Origin: Natronoplasma sp964602715
Lineage (GTDB): Archaea; Thermoplasmatota; Thermoplasmata; Halarchaeoplasmatales; Halarchaeoplasmataceae
NCBI GenBank assembly: GCA_964602715.1
Contig: CAZRSB010000011.1
Location: 1-46,186 of the forward strand
Direction of reading: 5' to 3'
DNA length: 46,186 nucleotides
This document shows positions 17,142 to 25,498 of this stretch, piece after piece; positions within the stretch are counted from its first letter, which is position 1, and each line of letters opens with the position of its first letter. The notes below the pieces were generated by a model. The model had not been told where the DNA came from, made no database searches, and saw only the letters and a list, made by a program, of their open reading frames with translations. The translations under genes were made by a program, and so were the position numbers.

Positions 17142-20100
17142 TTAAATTCTCTTTTCGATCCTTGAGACACCTTCAGTTTTTTTTACTAGATATACAACTT
17201 CTGCTAGATTCACGATCTCATTCTCGTGAGATACGATTATTATCTGGTCAGCCCCAACTTTACTTATAACGTCTTTTAACCGAGTGAGTTGTTCTCTACT
17301 GAAACCTGCAGTAGGTTCATCGAGGACTAGAAGATTACTATTTAGTCCAAGTTCTTTTTTGATCATGGTGTTGAAAGCTAACCTGTAGGCTAGGGCAACA
17401 GAGGTTCTTTCACCCCCACTCAAGTCACTGACCGCTGTTTCGTTATTCTGGACAGTGATGATCGGTGCAAAATTTTCATCCAATCTTCCACTCACATCAG
17501 GATCGTCTAGAATTGATGAAAACCAACCCTTGAAGTAAGAACCGAATTCCATCCTGATCTCTGATAACCTGTGTTCTTCTATGGATTTTATAGTCTCTTT
17601 AAAATCGTTGGTGACCCAGGATCTAAATTTTTTCAATTCTCTCGCTTCTTTTAAGCTTTTTTTCTTGTCTTTTAATTTTTCTTTATCTTTATTTTTCTCA
17701 GACTTTAACCTTTTCAATTCCTGTTTCAAATGGTCTCTTTTTTCATCCAATTTACTGAATTCTTCTATTATCTTCTCATATTTTTTCTTTGTTTTATCCA
17801 GATCTTCTTGAGAGAATTTTTCATCTAGTGTTTTGATCTCATTTTCAATTTGTTTTAATTTTTCTTCTGTTTCTTTTAGATCTTGTTTTACTTGATCTTT
17901 TTTCTCTCGATAATCCTTTTCGTTTTTCAATCGTTCTTGTATTTTAGTGTACCTATCTTTGTATTCTTCCAGATCGTTTTTATTTTTCACCAATTCACTG
18001 ACCTTTTCTTCATCGATATCAAAATTTTCAAGTTCATCTTCTATGTGTGAGATATTTTCTTTTTTGTTTTTTAGTTCTTCACTCAACCTTTCTTTTCTTT
18101 CTTTGGCTTCGTCTAGTTTTTTGGTATAGTCCTGAATTTCATTTTTTAATCTATCAATCTCGTTTGTTAGATTTTCCTTTTTTTCCTTGGATTGACTCAG
18201 TTCGCTTATAAGACTTTGAAATCTATTTTTCAAATCTGCTAATCTATTCTCAGAGTATTCTTCTATTATCCTTTCCAGTTTCTCGTTTAAATTTGAGAGT
18301 TCATCTTGATCCTTCTCTAACTCTTCTTTTTTATCTTTTTTCTTTCTCAAAAGGTCTCCTTTGTTCTTCAGACGTTCTTTTATTCTAGTAAATTCATCTT
18401 TGAATTCTTTTAGCTCTTTTTTCTTCTCTTTTAATTCTTTTATCTCTTCAGCTTCGATTCTGATCTTACTGAGATCCCGTTTAATTTTTTCAAGTTCTTC
18501 ATTTAACTCATCGATCTTAGATTTCAATCGTTCTTTTTTTTCTTTTTCAACTAATTTTTGTAATCTCTCAATTTCTTTTTTCTTGAAGTTCAATTCTTTC
18601 TCTTTTTCTTCTAATCTCTGTATTTTCTCCTTTAATTCTTTCAATTCCTCTTTCTTTTCTTTTTTCTTATCTATCAAACTTGCTCTTTTTTCTTTTTGAT
18701 GTTTGATATTTTTTTCTAAATCTTTTAGTATCTCCTCGACATGAGTTTGAGTTAAAGGTTGATGACATCTAGGACATTTTTGCTCGATATCTAAACCATC
18801 TATCTCTTGTTTTTCTCTCTTTAGATCCTCTATTTTGTTTTCGGCGGTCTTCATCTTGCTTTTTATTTCGTTTATATATTCTATAGTGTCATCTCTCTTT
18901 TCTTTTACTTCTTTTGATTCCTTTACTTTTTTCTCGAGCTCTTTTGACTCTTGCTTTAATTCTTTTAGATATTCCTCTTTTTCTTCGATTTCTTTTAATT
19001 CTTTTTTCCTTGTTTCCAGCTTCAATTCAATATTTTCTTTTTTGCTTTTCAGTTCCTTTTTCTTGTCCAATTCCTCTCTATATCTTTCTATTTGTTCATC
19101 TAATTCTTCATACTGAACTTTTTTTCTTCTAACCTCTTCTAGTCTTTGTTCATCCTCTTCCATACTCGCTATATTTTCATTCAACTCTTCGATGCGATCT
19201 TGATCATTTTTCATCTTTGTCTGGATCTTGTTTTTTCTATTTTTCAATTCATCTATCTTTTTCTTCAGTTCTTCTAGTCCTTCTTTTTCTTCTTCAACCT
19301 CGTTTTTCTCTTTGTAGATCTTTTGGATATTATTTTTCAGTTCATTTATTTTTTTCTTATTTTCTTTCTTTTTTTCCTCTTTTTCTTCTATATTTTCTTC
19401 ATACTCCTCTATTTCTTCCAAAGTGCTCTCATATCTATCTTTTAGATTTTCATATTTCAACTCGATATTTCCCTTTTGGTTTTTGAGCTTATTTTTTTTC
19501 TCAAGCTTTTTTCTAGCTTTTTTTAATTCTTTTTTGATTTCATCATATCTTTCTTTTTTCTTTTTGACTTCATCCAACTTTTGTTTATCTTTTTCTATCT
19601 GTTCTAGTGATTCTTTCAGTTCGTTCAATCTCTCTTTTTTATTTTCTATGGAGTCGGATAATCTTTCTTCATCTGCCTTCAGTTCTCTTTTCTTTTCTGC
19701 TAGTCTTTCCAGTCCTTCCTTTTCCATCTTGATCTCTTTTTTTTCAGTAGATAATCTTTTTAATTTGTCTTTCAACTCATGTTTTTCCTGTTTCTTTTCT
19801 TTGATGTCTTGTTTTTTTTCTTCTATCTCTTCTTCCAGTTCATCAATACCTTCAGCCCGTGTTTCCAATTTGCCTATCTCGTTTTTTAGACCATTCTTTA
19901 TTATGCTGATGTTTTCGGCTGCCCTCTCATATTCCTGAATATTGAATATTTTCCTTATAGTTTCGAGTCTATCATCTTCATTCATAGACAGAATATTTTT
20001 CATCTCTTCTTGAGGCGTGTAGATACTCATATAGAATGTTTCTACTTTTCCTCGTGAAGATTCTCTCAGTCCTATAAGATCGATTATTTTGTCTCTCATC

Positions 20101-20435
20101 TCAGTCCATGATAACTCTATCTTCTTACCCTCAGTTTCGAGATAGCAATCTTTTTTCCATCTATCATTTTTCTTCTTTATAGATCGAAAAGCTTTGAAGC
20201 TATCGCCATCGACCTCAAAATCGAGTGAAACGCTAGCTTTGGTTTCTTCGTGTCTCAATATCTTATCATAAAAATTTCGTTGGGTTGCACCAAACAGGAC
20301 GAATTCTAAAGCGTAAAGTATAGAAGACTTTCCAGAGCCTATATCTCCTTGAAAGAGTAGAACTCCTTCTTCGAAATCTATCTTTTCTTCTTTATAGCTC
20401 CGGATGTTTTCTATACTCATTGAATTCAATCTCAT
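17142..20435 (-). CDS. rad50: DNA double-strand break repair ATPase Rad50
   Basis: 1097 residues, longer than the ~880 typical of archaeal Rad50, mostly through extended coiled coils. Walker A is G-D-I-G-S-G-K-S near residue 31; the zinc hook C-P-R-C (C554, C557) is almost exactly central; the ABC signature L-S-G-G-E-R and Walker B L-L-V-L-D-E-P are in the C-terminal lobe. The coiled-coil arms are very rich in Lys and Glu, which explains the many spurious open frames opposite them. Known role: with Mre11, tethers and processes DNA ends. Starts two bases after mre11. herA and nurA, often adjacent in archaea, are absent here. Confidence 0.97.
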   Translation of the reverse strand: MRLNSMSIENIRSYKEEKIDFEEGVLLFQGDIGSGKSSILYALEFVLFGATQRNFYDKILRHEETKASVSLDFEVDGDSFKAFRSIKKKNDRWKKDCYLETEGKKIELSWTEMRDKIIDLIGLRESSRGKVETFYMSIYTPQEEMKNILSMNEDDRLETIRKIFNIQEYERAAENISIIKNGLKNEIGKLETRAEGIDELEEEIEEKKQDIKEKKQEKHELKDKLKRLSTEKKEIKMEKEGLERLAEKKRELKADEERLSDSIENKKERLNELKESLEQIEKDKQKLDEVKKKKERYDEIKKELKKARKKLEKKNKLKNQKGNIELKYENLKDRYESTLEEIEEYEENIEEKEEKKKENKKKINELKNNIQKIYKEKNEVEEEKEGLEELKKKIDELKNRKNKIQTKMKNDQDRIEELNENIASMEEDEQRLEEVRRKKVQYEELDEQIERYREELDKKKELKSKKENIELKLETRKKELKEIEEKEEYLKELKQESKELEKKVKESKEVKEKRDDTIEYINEIKSKMKTAENKIEDLKREKQEIDGLDIEQKCPRCHQPLTQTHVEEILKDLEKNIKHQKEKRASLIDKKKEKKEELKELKEKIQRLEEKEKELNFKKKEIERLQKLVEKEKKERLKSKIDELNEELEKIKRDLSKIRIEAEEIKELKEKKKELKEFKDEFTRIKERLKNKGDLLRKKKDKKEELEKDQDELSNLNEKLERIIEEYSENRLADLKNRFQSLISELSQSKEKKENLTNEIDRLKNEIQDYTKKLDEAKERKERLSEELKNKKENISHIEDELENFDIDEEKVSELVKNKNDLEEYKDRYTKIQERLKNEKDYREKKDQVKQDLKETEEKLKQIENEIKTLDEKFSQEDLDKTKKKYEKIIEEFSKLDEKRDHLKQELKRLKSEKNKDKEKLKDKKKSLKEARELKKFRSWVTNDFKETIKSIEEHRLSEIRMEFGSYFKGWFSSILDDPDVSGRLDENFAPIITVQNNETAVSDLSGGERTSVALAYRLAFNTMIKKELGLNSNLLVLDEPTAGFSREQLTRLKDVISKVGADQIIIVSHENEIVNLAEVVYLVKKTEGVSRIEKRI

Positions 20436-20437
20436 CT

Positions 20438-21736
20438 TTACCCTCCGAAATCTTCTAAAGAGATCTGTCCTTTTGTTTTTTTGGACTTCTGTTCTCTTTC
20501 ATCTTTTTCAATTTCATCTTCACCGTTTTCTTCATTCTTTTCTACTTCATAAGATCCTCTTTCTTTGATAAGTTCCCATATCTCTTTCCAGATCCTTTCC
20601 TCGTAATCGTCTCTTGTTTCTCCTTCTTTTTGAGGACTTTTCAAAAATTTCATCATATCTTCTTGGAGTTCTACAGGTACTTTATTTTGAGATGAGTGCT
20701 CTTCTAAAAATCTTTTTTCGATCTCTTTTTCTTTTTTTTCGTCTCCATCATCCTTTAGTCTTATCCTCTCTATCTCTTTTCTTTCTAGACCGTGTCTATT
20801 TAGATAGACTGTTTCTAGGCCAGAGTTTTTTAGCTTTTTTTTGACTCTAGTAAAATCTATTTCTGTTGGAGCTCCCTCTAATAGAGTTCCTGATATTTTT
20901 AAAAGGAGTATTTTTGCATCGAATTTTTTATCGTACAAACTTTCTATCTTTTTTCTCAATTCCTCTACAGTGAGTTCATCAGCATCGATAGTCACATTTT
21001 CGATCTTTGGTTCTTTAAGAGGTACATATCTTGCCTTCCAGTCCTCTACGATGAAAAAACCTCTTTCATCTCTCTCAAGATCGGTATAATTAGCTCCAAA
21101 GGTTGTACCAGGATAATATATGCTTTTTTCTTCTTCATGCTCTATCCGCTTGTGCAGATGTCCTCCTGCATAGTAATCATACCCGTCAGGTATCAAAGAT
21201 AAAGGAAGGCTTCTTTCCTCATGTATATCAGCGGGTTTCAATTCTGCTATAGGAGAATGAAAAACGAAGATGGCTTTTCCATCGGGTTCTGGAAAATCCA
21301 ATTGTTCGAAATAACTCACATCCGCTCTGTTCTTTCTCCCGCTCAACCCGATCATAGAAACGCCAGAAGGATCACTTTGAATTTCAAGAGAATCTTCACC
21401 TTCGAGATACGTGACGACCTTTTTGAATACTTCCGCACTTTCCAAAATATCTATCAGACTGGCCTGAGATATCTTATAGTCGTGAGAGCCATATACTGAA
21501 TAAATGTTTATATCGTTTTTCCTAGCTTCCATCAACTTTCTAACAGCTCTGTTCACTATCTCCATATCAGGATGTGGATTGTGAAAAAGATCACCAGCTA
21601 TGATGATAAAGTCGACATTTTCTTCAATACATATCTGGATAGCTTTTTCAAAACTTTTGAGATTATATTTTCTCAAAACATCGTTTCTCCCGAAAGCGCC
21701 AAGATGACAATCAGCGAGGTGTGCGAACTTTACCAT
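20438..21736 (-). CDS. mre11: DNA double-strand break repair nuclease Mre11
   Basis: 432 residues. Manganese phosphoesterase motifs are complete: H-L-A-D-C-H-L-G at the N-terminus, A-G-D-L-F-H, Y-G-S-H-D-Y and G-G-H-L-H-K. The C-terminal ~100 residues are charged and helical, with K-G-Q-I-S-L-E-D-F near the end, probably the Rad50-binding region. It is the promoter-proximal gene of the mre11-rad50 operon and divergent from the rhomboid gene, with 80 bases between their starts. Confidence 0.96.
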   Translation of the reverse strand: MVKFAHLADCHLGAFGRNDVLRKYNLKSFEKAIQICIEENVDFIIIAGDLFHNPHPDMEIVNRAVRKLMEARKNDINIYSVYGSHDYKISQASLIDILESAEVFKKVVTYLEGEDSLEIQSDPSGVSMIGLSGRKNRADVSYFEQLDFPEPDGKAIFVFHSPIAELKPADIHEERSLPLSLIPDGYDYYAGGHLHKRIEHEEEKSIYYPGTTFGANYTDLERDERGFFIVEDWKARYVPLKEPKIENVTIDADELTVEELRKKIESLYDKKFDAKILLLKISGTLLEGAPTEIDFTRVKKKLKNSGLETVYLNRHGLERKEIERIRLKDDGDEKKEKEIEKRFLEEHSSQNKVPVELQEDMMKFLKSPQKEGETRDDYEERIWKEIWELIKERGSYEVEKNEENGEDEIEKDEREQKSKKTKGQISLEDFGG

Positions 21737-21816
21737 ATCTCTGCTTAACGTTTGAGTAGGTTTATATTCTTTTTCGAAAGGGGTGAGTGAAAGTATTCTT
21801 CTATTTCTAGAGATAT

Positions 21817-22797
21817 ATGACGATGTATAGGGATAAGACTAAATTATTGAAGTCAAATAACAGGGTGATGTTCTGGCTTTCATATGTGATCCTCGCTTTG
21901 ATCATCATCGGTTTGATCTATGGATATTATAGCGATATGTATCTTACTCAGGTCTTGATGATAATCAATCTCGTCATCTTCATCTTTATGTTTGGATGGG
22001 AACTCTATTCACCTGGGATGACTAATTATTTATATCATGATCTTGCAGGCAGAGCTATCTATCTTGCTGAATTTCGCTACCTCGTCGGGAGAGGTCATTC
22101 TTTCTTATCACTCATGTTTTTACATGCTGGTCCGATGCATATTTTTGGTAACATCATAGTTTTATTCTTTATCGGTGTTCCTTTGGAGGATAGGGTGGGA
22201 AAAAAATGGACTCTGACTTTTTACCTCGCTGCTGGTGTGATAGCCACTTTGGGTCAGTACTCTTTTAACTGGCTTCAGGTATTATTTGCAGGAGCATCTC
22301 CAAATGTTTTATGGATTTACAATTTAGGGGCTTCTGGGGCTGTATTTGGAATAATGGGCTCTCTAGTATTTTTGTATCCTAGAGATAGGATCACGATGAT
22401 AATTCCGCCTCTCATCTTGCCGAGGGTAAGAGTAGATTTGGCTGTAGGTGCTTTTATCGCTATTCAGACCGGTATCGCACTCATCTCTCCTCAAGGCAAT
22501 GTAGCTCATGCCGCTCACTTTACGGGATTTGTTGGAGGTATGATCTTAGGTGTCTATGCCAAAAAAGTTGGAATAAAAGAGAAAAGTGAAGGTCCGGTGA
22601 GAGACTATCAAAGGTTAGAGGTATTAGTGGATGATGAAGAAACTAGAGAGATTTTTGAGAAGATCATGGAGGCCGATGAGAGAGATGTAAAAGAGGCCTG
22701 GTCAGAGCACCTGATCGAGAATTCTAGATGTCCTGAATGCGATAGGGAACTCGATAGTGGTGAATGCAAGTGCGGTTTCAGCACATGGGAAGATTAA
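21817..22797 (+). CDS. Rhomboid family intramembrane serine protease with C-terminal zinc ribbon
   Basis: 326 residues. About six membrane helices (to ~255). Catalytic serine in G-A-S-G-A-V-F-G; the partner histidine in A-A-H-F-T-G-F-V-G-G; the H-A-G-P-M-H-I-F-G-N loop and an upstream asparagine complete the rhomboid pattern. A cytoplasmic tail of ~70 residues ends in C-P-E-C...C-K-C, a likely zinc ribbon not part of the core enzyme. Known: rhomboids cut membrane helices of substrate proteins. Together with the S2P-like enzyme at 5549 this gives two intramembrane proteases in one window. Confidence 0.93.
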   Translation: MTMYRDKTKLLKSNNRVMFWLSYVILALIIIGLIYGYYSDMYLTQVLMIINLVIFIFMFGWELYSPGMTNYLYHDLAGRAIYLAEFRYLVGRGHSFLSLMFLHAGPMHIFGNIIVLFFIGVPLEDRVGKKWTLTFYLAAGVIATLGQYSFNWLQVLFAGASPNVLWIYNLGASGAVFGIMGSLVFLYPRDRITMIIPPLILPRVRVDLAVGAFIAIQTGIALISPQGNVAHAAHFTGFVGGMILGVYAKKVGIKEKSEGPVRDYQRLEVLVDDEETREIFEKIMEADERDVKEAWSEHLIENSRCPECDRELDSGECKCGFSTWED

Positions 22798-22843
22798 TAT
22801 AACTGCAGTGGTAAAGTAAAATCGAGAAGACAGGGTGTTTCAA

Positions 22844-23440
22844 ATGAAGGTACCAAATTCGTACTATCTGCACTGTAATGTTTGCGAAGAAGAGACTCTG
22901 CATGAGATATTGAAAGGAGAAGTAGGCACTAAGGGAAAAGAGGTCACCATAGATGGTGTCGTTAAATGTGAAGAATGTGGGACAACGAGGCATCACACTA
23001 TAAGAGAGAAGAAAGCGAAGGATGTACCCATCGTTGTGAGTTGGAAGGATGAATCGGAGAAAGAGCGGATCTCTTTATATCCCGATGAATGGATCAACGA
23101 AGGTGATCTGTTGATCTTGGATGGTACTAAAGTCAAGGTCACTTCCATGGAGACGGAGAATGGTAGAACAGACTCCTGTAGAGTTGAAGATATTGAGACT
23201 ATCTGGGCCAAGAAACATGATAAAGTGCGTGTAAAGGTGACGGTTAACAAAGGGAGAAGCAGCACGTCACGAGTGTTAGAGGTAGATCCAGACGAAGAGT
23301 TCTTGGTAAATGAGAGATTCAAAGTTGATGAAGAAGATGTGGTCCTACACAAAGCCTTGACCAAAGATGGTAAAAAGAAAAGAGATGGAATAGTAAAGGC
23401 TGAAGATATAAAGCGTCTTTACGCTAAGAAGATAAGGTGA
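22844..23440 (+). CDS. HVO_0476-family zinc-finger protein
   Basis: 198 residues from ATG 22844; GGGTG six bases upstream favours it over the GTG at 22835. An N-terminal zinc ribbon is visible as C-N-V-C...C-E-E-C. The remainder consists of beta-rich domains with repeated G-D-L-L-I-L-D-G and D-E-E-F-L-V patterns. Layout and length match the conserved archaeal zinc-finger family named after HVO_0476, whose function is unknown to me; nucleic-acid binding is plausible. Lies 46 bases after the rhomboid gene and is probably co-transcribed. Confidence 0.75.
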   Translation: MKVPNSYYLHCNVCEEETLHEILKGEVGTKGKEVTIDGVVKCEECGTTRHHTIREKKAKDVPIVVSWKDESEKERISLYPDEWINEGDLLILDGTKVKVTSMETENGRTDSCRVEDIETIWAKKHDKVRVKVTVNKGRSSTSRVLEVDPDEEFLVNERFKVDEEDVVLHKALTKDGKKKRDGIVKAEDIKRLYAKKIR

Positions 23441-23523
23441 TTTCGCGTAGATCTTTTACTTCTTTTTCTATTTTTTTTGAATTTCAAAAAGCGTTATCAT
23501 TTTTGATTCACGTGGATCGATAA

Positions 23524-23554
23524 TCGCTAACGAATATATATATTGAGTTAGCGA
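23524..23554. promoter_or_regulatory. Palindromic operator around the archaellin 1 TATA box
   Basis: A perfect 8-bp inverted repeat, TCGCTAAC (23524-23531) and GTTAGCGA (23547-23554), encloses the 15 bases GAATATATATATTGA that contain the TATA box. A dimeric regulator bound here would cover the TBP site, so a repressor is the simplest reading. Promoters of archaellins 2 and 3 lack this palindrome. Confidence 0.6.
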
Positions 23555-23596
23555 AGTGATTATCATTGCTGTATCCGAAAGGAGGTAAGCTATAAA
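23555..23596 (+). promoter_or_regulatory. Archaellin 1 leader and ribosome site
   Basis: The leader shares GATTATCAT, GCTGTATCCG and AAAGGAGGTAAGC with the leaders of archaellins 2 and 3. The AAAGGAGGT Shine-Dalgarno site is the strongest class in the window and lies about 9 bases before the ATG. The expected transcription start is about 25 bases after the TATA box, giving a short leader of ~30 bases. Confidence 0.7.
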
Positions 23597-24142
23597 ATGC
23601 GAAGAATCAAAAGAGAAGACGACGAAGGTGCGATGGGTGTTGGCGCGCTCATCGTGTTCATCGCTATGGTACTGGTAGCTGCTGTTGCCGCCAGTGTTCT
23701 TATCGATACCGCTAATCAGCTGCAGTCTCAGGCACAGCGAACAGGAAACGAAGCGATACAAGAAGTTTCGAGTGCTTTTAGAATACAAGATATGTACGGA
23801 GAAGATACTGATGGTGAAAACACGATAGATGAAATCAATCTAAAGGTTACATTAGCTGCTGGAGCTACGGCACAGCGACTTGATAACACGACTATACAGA
23901 TATTGACTGAAGATGTTGAAAGCAGTCAGAACGTTGATGAGATTCAGGCTACTGAATTCCTTCGTGGTGAAGACGATGGAGTCATAGAACCTGGAGATCT
24001 ACTAAAACTTACTATCGCTGATGATATAAATCTAGAAGCTCAGGATTCAGTTGATATCAACATCATACCAAAACATGGAACTCCAACTTTTGTTGGTATA
24101 ACAGCGCCGTCATCTATAACTGATACGTTAGTGAGTCTATAG
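23597..24142 (+). CDS. Archaellin (FlaB-type flagellin) 1
   Basis: 181 residues. Class III signal: basic M-R-R-I-K-R-E-D-D, then E-G-A-M-G-V-G, with archaellin peptidase (FlaK/PibD) cleavage expected after G11, and the conserved hydrophobic assembly helix F-I-A-M-V-L-V-A-A-V-A-A-S-V-L-I. The Q-A-Q-R-T-G segment and the C-terminal beta domain ending in V-S-L match archaellins. It is the most divergent of the three copies, with G-A-L-I-V where the others have G-T-L-I-I. Known role: filament subunit of the archaellum. Controlled by its own promoter with a palindrome at the TATA box. Confidence 0.95.
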   Translation: MRRIKREDDEGAMGVGALIVFIAMVLVAAVAASVLIDTANQLQSQAQRTGNEAIQEVSSAFRIQDMYGEDTDGENTIDEINLKVTLAAGATAQRLDNTTIQILTEDVESSQNVDEIQATEFLRGEDDGVIEPGDLLKLTIADDINLEAQDSVDINIIPKHGTPTFVGITAPSSITDTLVSL

Positions 24143-24154
24143 GATCATAAAAAA

Positions 24155-24185
24155 CTCTTTCTTTTTCTTATCTTTTCTATCTCGT
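24155..24185 (+). terminator. U-rich terminator after archaellin 1
   Basis: Pyrimidine-rich tract with several T runs starting about 12 bases after the stop codon, typical of archaeal intrinsic termination. No hairpin is needed or seen. Confidence 0.5.
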
Positions 24186-24209
24186 TAAAAATAGTTGAGA
24201 ACTTAAAAT

Positions 24210-24533
24210 TCAGAAATCGGTTTCTAATTCCTTTTCTCCTAATTTCATTTTTATGGAGAATTTACCTTCTTCAAAAGTTAGAACAGCTTTTTCCAATGAT
24301 GTCTTGTATTTAGAAGCTTTATTCCCTCCACTATCATCATTTGCTTCCTCTACCAGTCCCGCCTCTTCTAGTTCTCTCAATCTTCGATACGTAGCTGCTA
24401 TAGGTATATTGTACTCCCAGCTTAGATGTTGCGCTGACATAGGTTGATCGTAGCATCCTCTAAGGATCTTTTTCGCATACTCGTCTGTTAGAAGTTCCAT
24501 CTTTTCGTCGAGGCGCTCTTTTTCAGACATCAT
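24210..24533 (-). CDS. Winged-helix regulator inside the archaellin locus
   Basis: 108 residues from ATG 24533, with an alternative ATG at 24530. The frame extends upstream, but a TATA-like TTTATTTATC about 25 bases before this ATG indicates a leaderless transcript. Residues ~8-75: L-T-D-E-Y-A-K-K-I-L, then M-S-A-Q-H-L-S-W-E-Y, then I-P-I-A-A-T-Y-R-R-L-R-E-L as recognition helix and E-A-G-L-V as wing, an ArsR/winged-helix fold. The tail is beta-like (F-E-E-G-K-F-S-I-K-M-K). It is transcribed against the archaellins, between copies 1 and 2, making it the best local candidate regulator of them; not shown. Confidence 0.8.
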   Translation of the reverse strand: MMSEKERLDEKMELLTDEYAKKILRGCYDQPMSAQHLSWEYNIPIAATYRRLRELEEAGLVEEANDDSGGNKASKYKTSLEKAVLTFEEGKFSIKMKLGEKELETDF

Positions 24534-24669
24534 AAGAATGAAGGTATTTGATAAATAAACTACTTTGCCTCTGATTTTCTTTTGATAGAAACAGTTTCGA
24601 TTTTCTGATCTGAAAATTGACAGCGTATTCAATATCCATTATCGAGGTTGATTAATCCACGATATAATT

Positions 24670-24738
24670 GTATCCGAATTTATATAGTTAGAAACGGAGA
24701 TGATTATCACGCTGTATCCGAAAGGAGGTAAGCAAAAA
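24670..24738 (+). promoter_or_regulatory. Archaellin 2 promoter and leader
   Basis: GTATCCGAA at 24670-24678 abuts the TATA box TTTATATA (24679-24686). A second GTATCCGAA is at 24714-24722, running into the Shine-Dalgarno site AAAGGAGGT (24721-24729). The two copies are 44 bp apart. The first copy sits at the BRE position and the second in the leader RNA. Confidence 0.7.
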
Positions 24739-25275
24739 ATGAGAAGGATAAAACGAGAAGACGACAAAGGTGCGATGGGCGTTGGAACGCTCATCATATT
24801 CATAGCCATGGTACTGGTGGCCGCTGTTGCAGCGAGTGTACTGATCGATACCGCGAATACGCTACAATCCCAGGCGCAGCGTACAGGTAGAGAAGCGATA
24901 CAAGAGGTTTCGAGTGCTTTTAGAGTGGTAGATATGTACGGTGAGGCAGAAGAAGGTACAATAAACGAAGTCTATCTAAAAGTCACGCTAGCAGCGGGCG
25001 CAAACCCACAACCGTTGGATAATACAACCTTGCAATGGATGACTGATGATACTGAGGAAAACTTGAATATTGCAGAAGATAATGTAGTTGATGAGGTGAT
25101 ACGTGGAGATGACGAAAACGTTATGGAACCCGGTGATCTGTTCAAATTTAATATCAGTGTTGACTTGGAACCACAAGACACATTGGATGTCAACATAATA
25201 CCGAAGCACGGCACACCGACCTATCAGGGAGTCAAAGCACCATCTGCGATAACGAGTCAATACGTCAGTCTGTAG
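24739..25275 (+). CDS. Archaellin (FlaB-type flagellin) 2
   Basis: 178 residues from ATG 24739, preceded by AAAGGAGGT; the frame upstream of this ATG belongs to the leader. Signal M-R-R-I-K-R-E-D-D-K-G, cleavage expected after G11, then A-M-G-V-G-T-L-I-I-F. Nearly identical to archaellin 3 in the N-terminal ~75 residues and the last ~35, differing in the middle (surface-exposed beta domain), including a shorter insert. N-x-T/S sequons (N-T-T, N-I-S) could be N-glycosylated. An archaellum filament subunit. Confidence 0.95.
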   Translation: MRRIKREDDKGAMGVGTLIIFIAMVLVAAVAASVLIDTANTLQSQAQRTGREAIQEVSSAFRVVDMYGEAEEGTINEVYLKVTLAAGANPQPLDNTTLQWMTDDTEENLNIAEDNVVDEVIRGDDENVMEPGDLFKFNISVDLEPQDTLDVNIIPKHGTPTYQGVKAPSAITSQYVSL

Positions 25276-25301
25276 AAGTATTGAACCAAAAATCATTTCC
25301 A

Positions 25302-25329
25302 TTTTTTTTTCTATTTTAATTTTTATTTG
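25302..25329 (+). terminator. U-rich terminator after archaellin 2
   Basis: Nine consecutive T followed by further T runs about 25 bases after the stop. The sequence between stop and tract is also present after archaellin 3, so the terminator was duplicated with the gene. Confidence 0.6.
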
Positions 25330-25429
25330 AGGTATTATAGCGATTATAATTTTCAAATGCATAAGAATATCTTTTCTCAATCTCTTATCAAGACTTATTA
25401 TCAGGATTGATTGACACTAGTAGATAATC

Positions 25430-25498
25430 GTATCCGAATTTATATAGTAATAAACGAAGATGATTATCATGCTGTATCCGAAAGGAGGTAAGCAATAA
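25430..25498 (+). promoter_or_regulatory. Archaellin 3 promoter and leader
   Basis: Same layout as for archaellin 2: GTATCCGAA at 25430-25438, TATA box TTTATATA directly after it, second GTATCCGAA at 25474-25482 with identical 44-bp spacing, and AAAGGAGGT at 25481-25489. GATGATTATCA between them is conserved in both copies. Confidence 0.7.

Noticed and set aside
17581..19938. Several plus-strand open frames rich in Ser, Phe and Leu
   Set aside because: They are antisense shadows of the Lys/Glu-rich Rad50 coiled coil (AAG/GAA read backwards) and have no promoter or family features.
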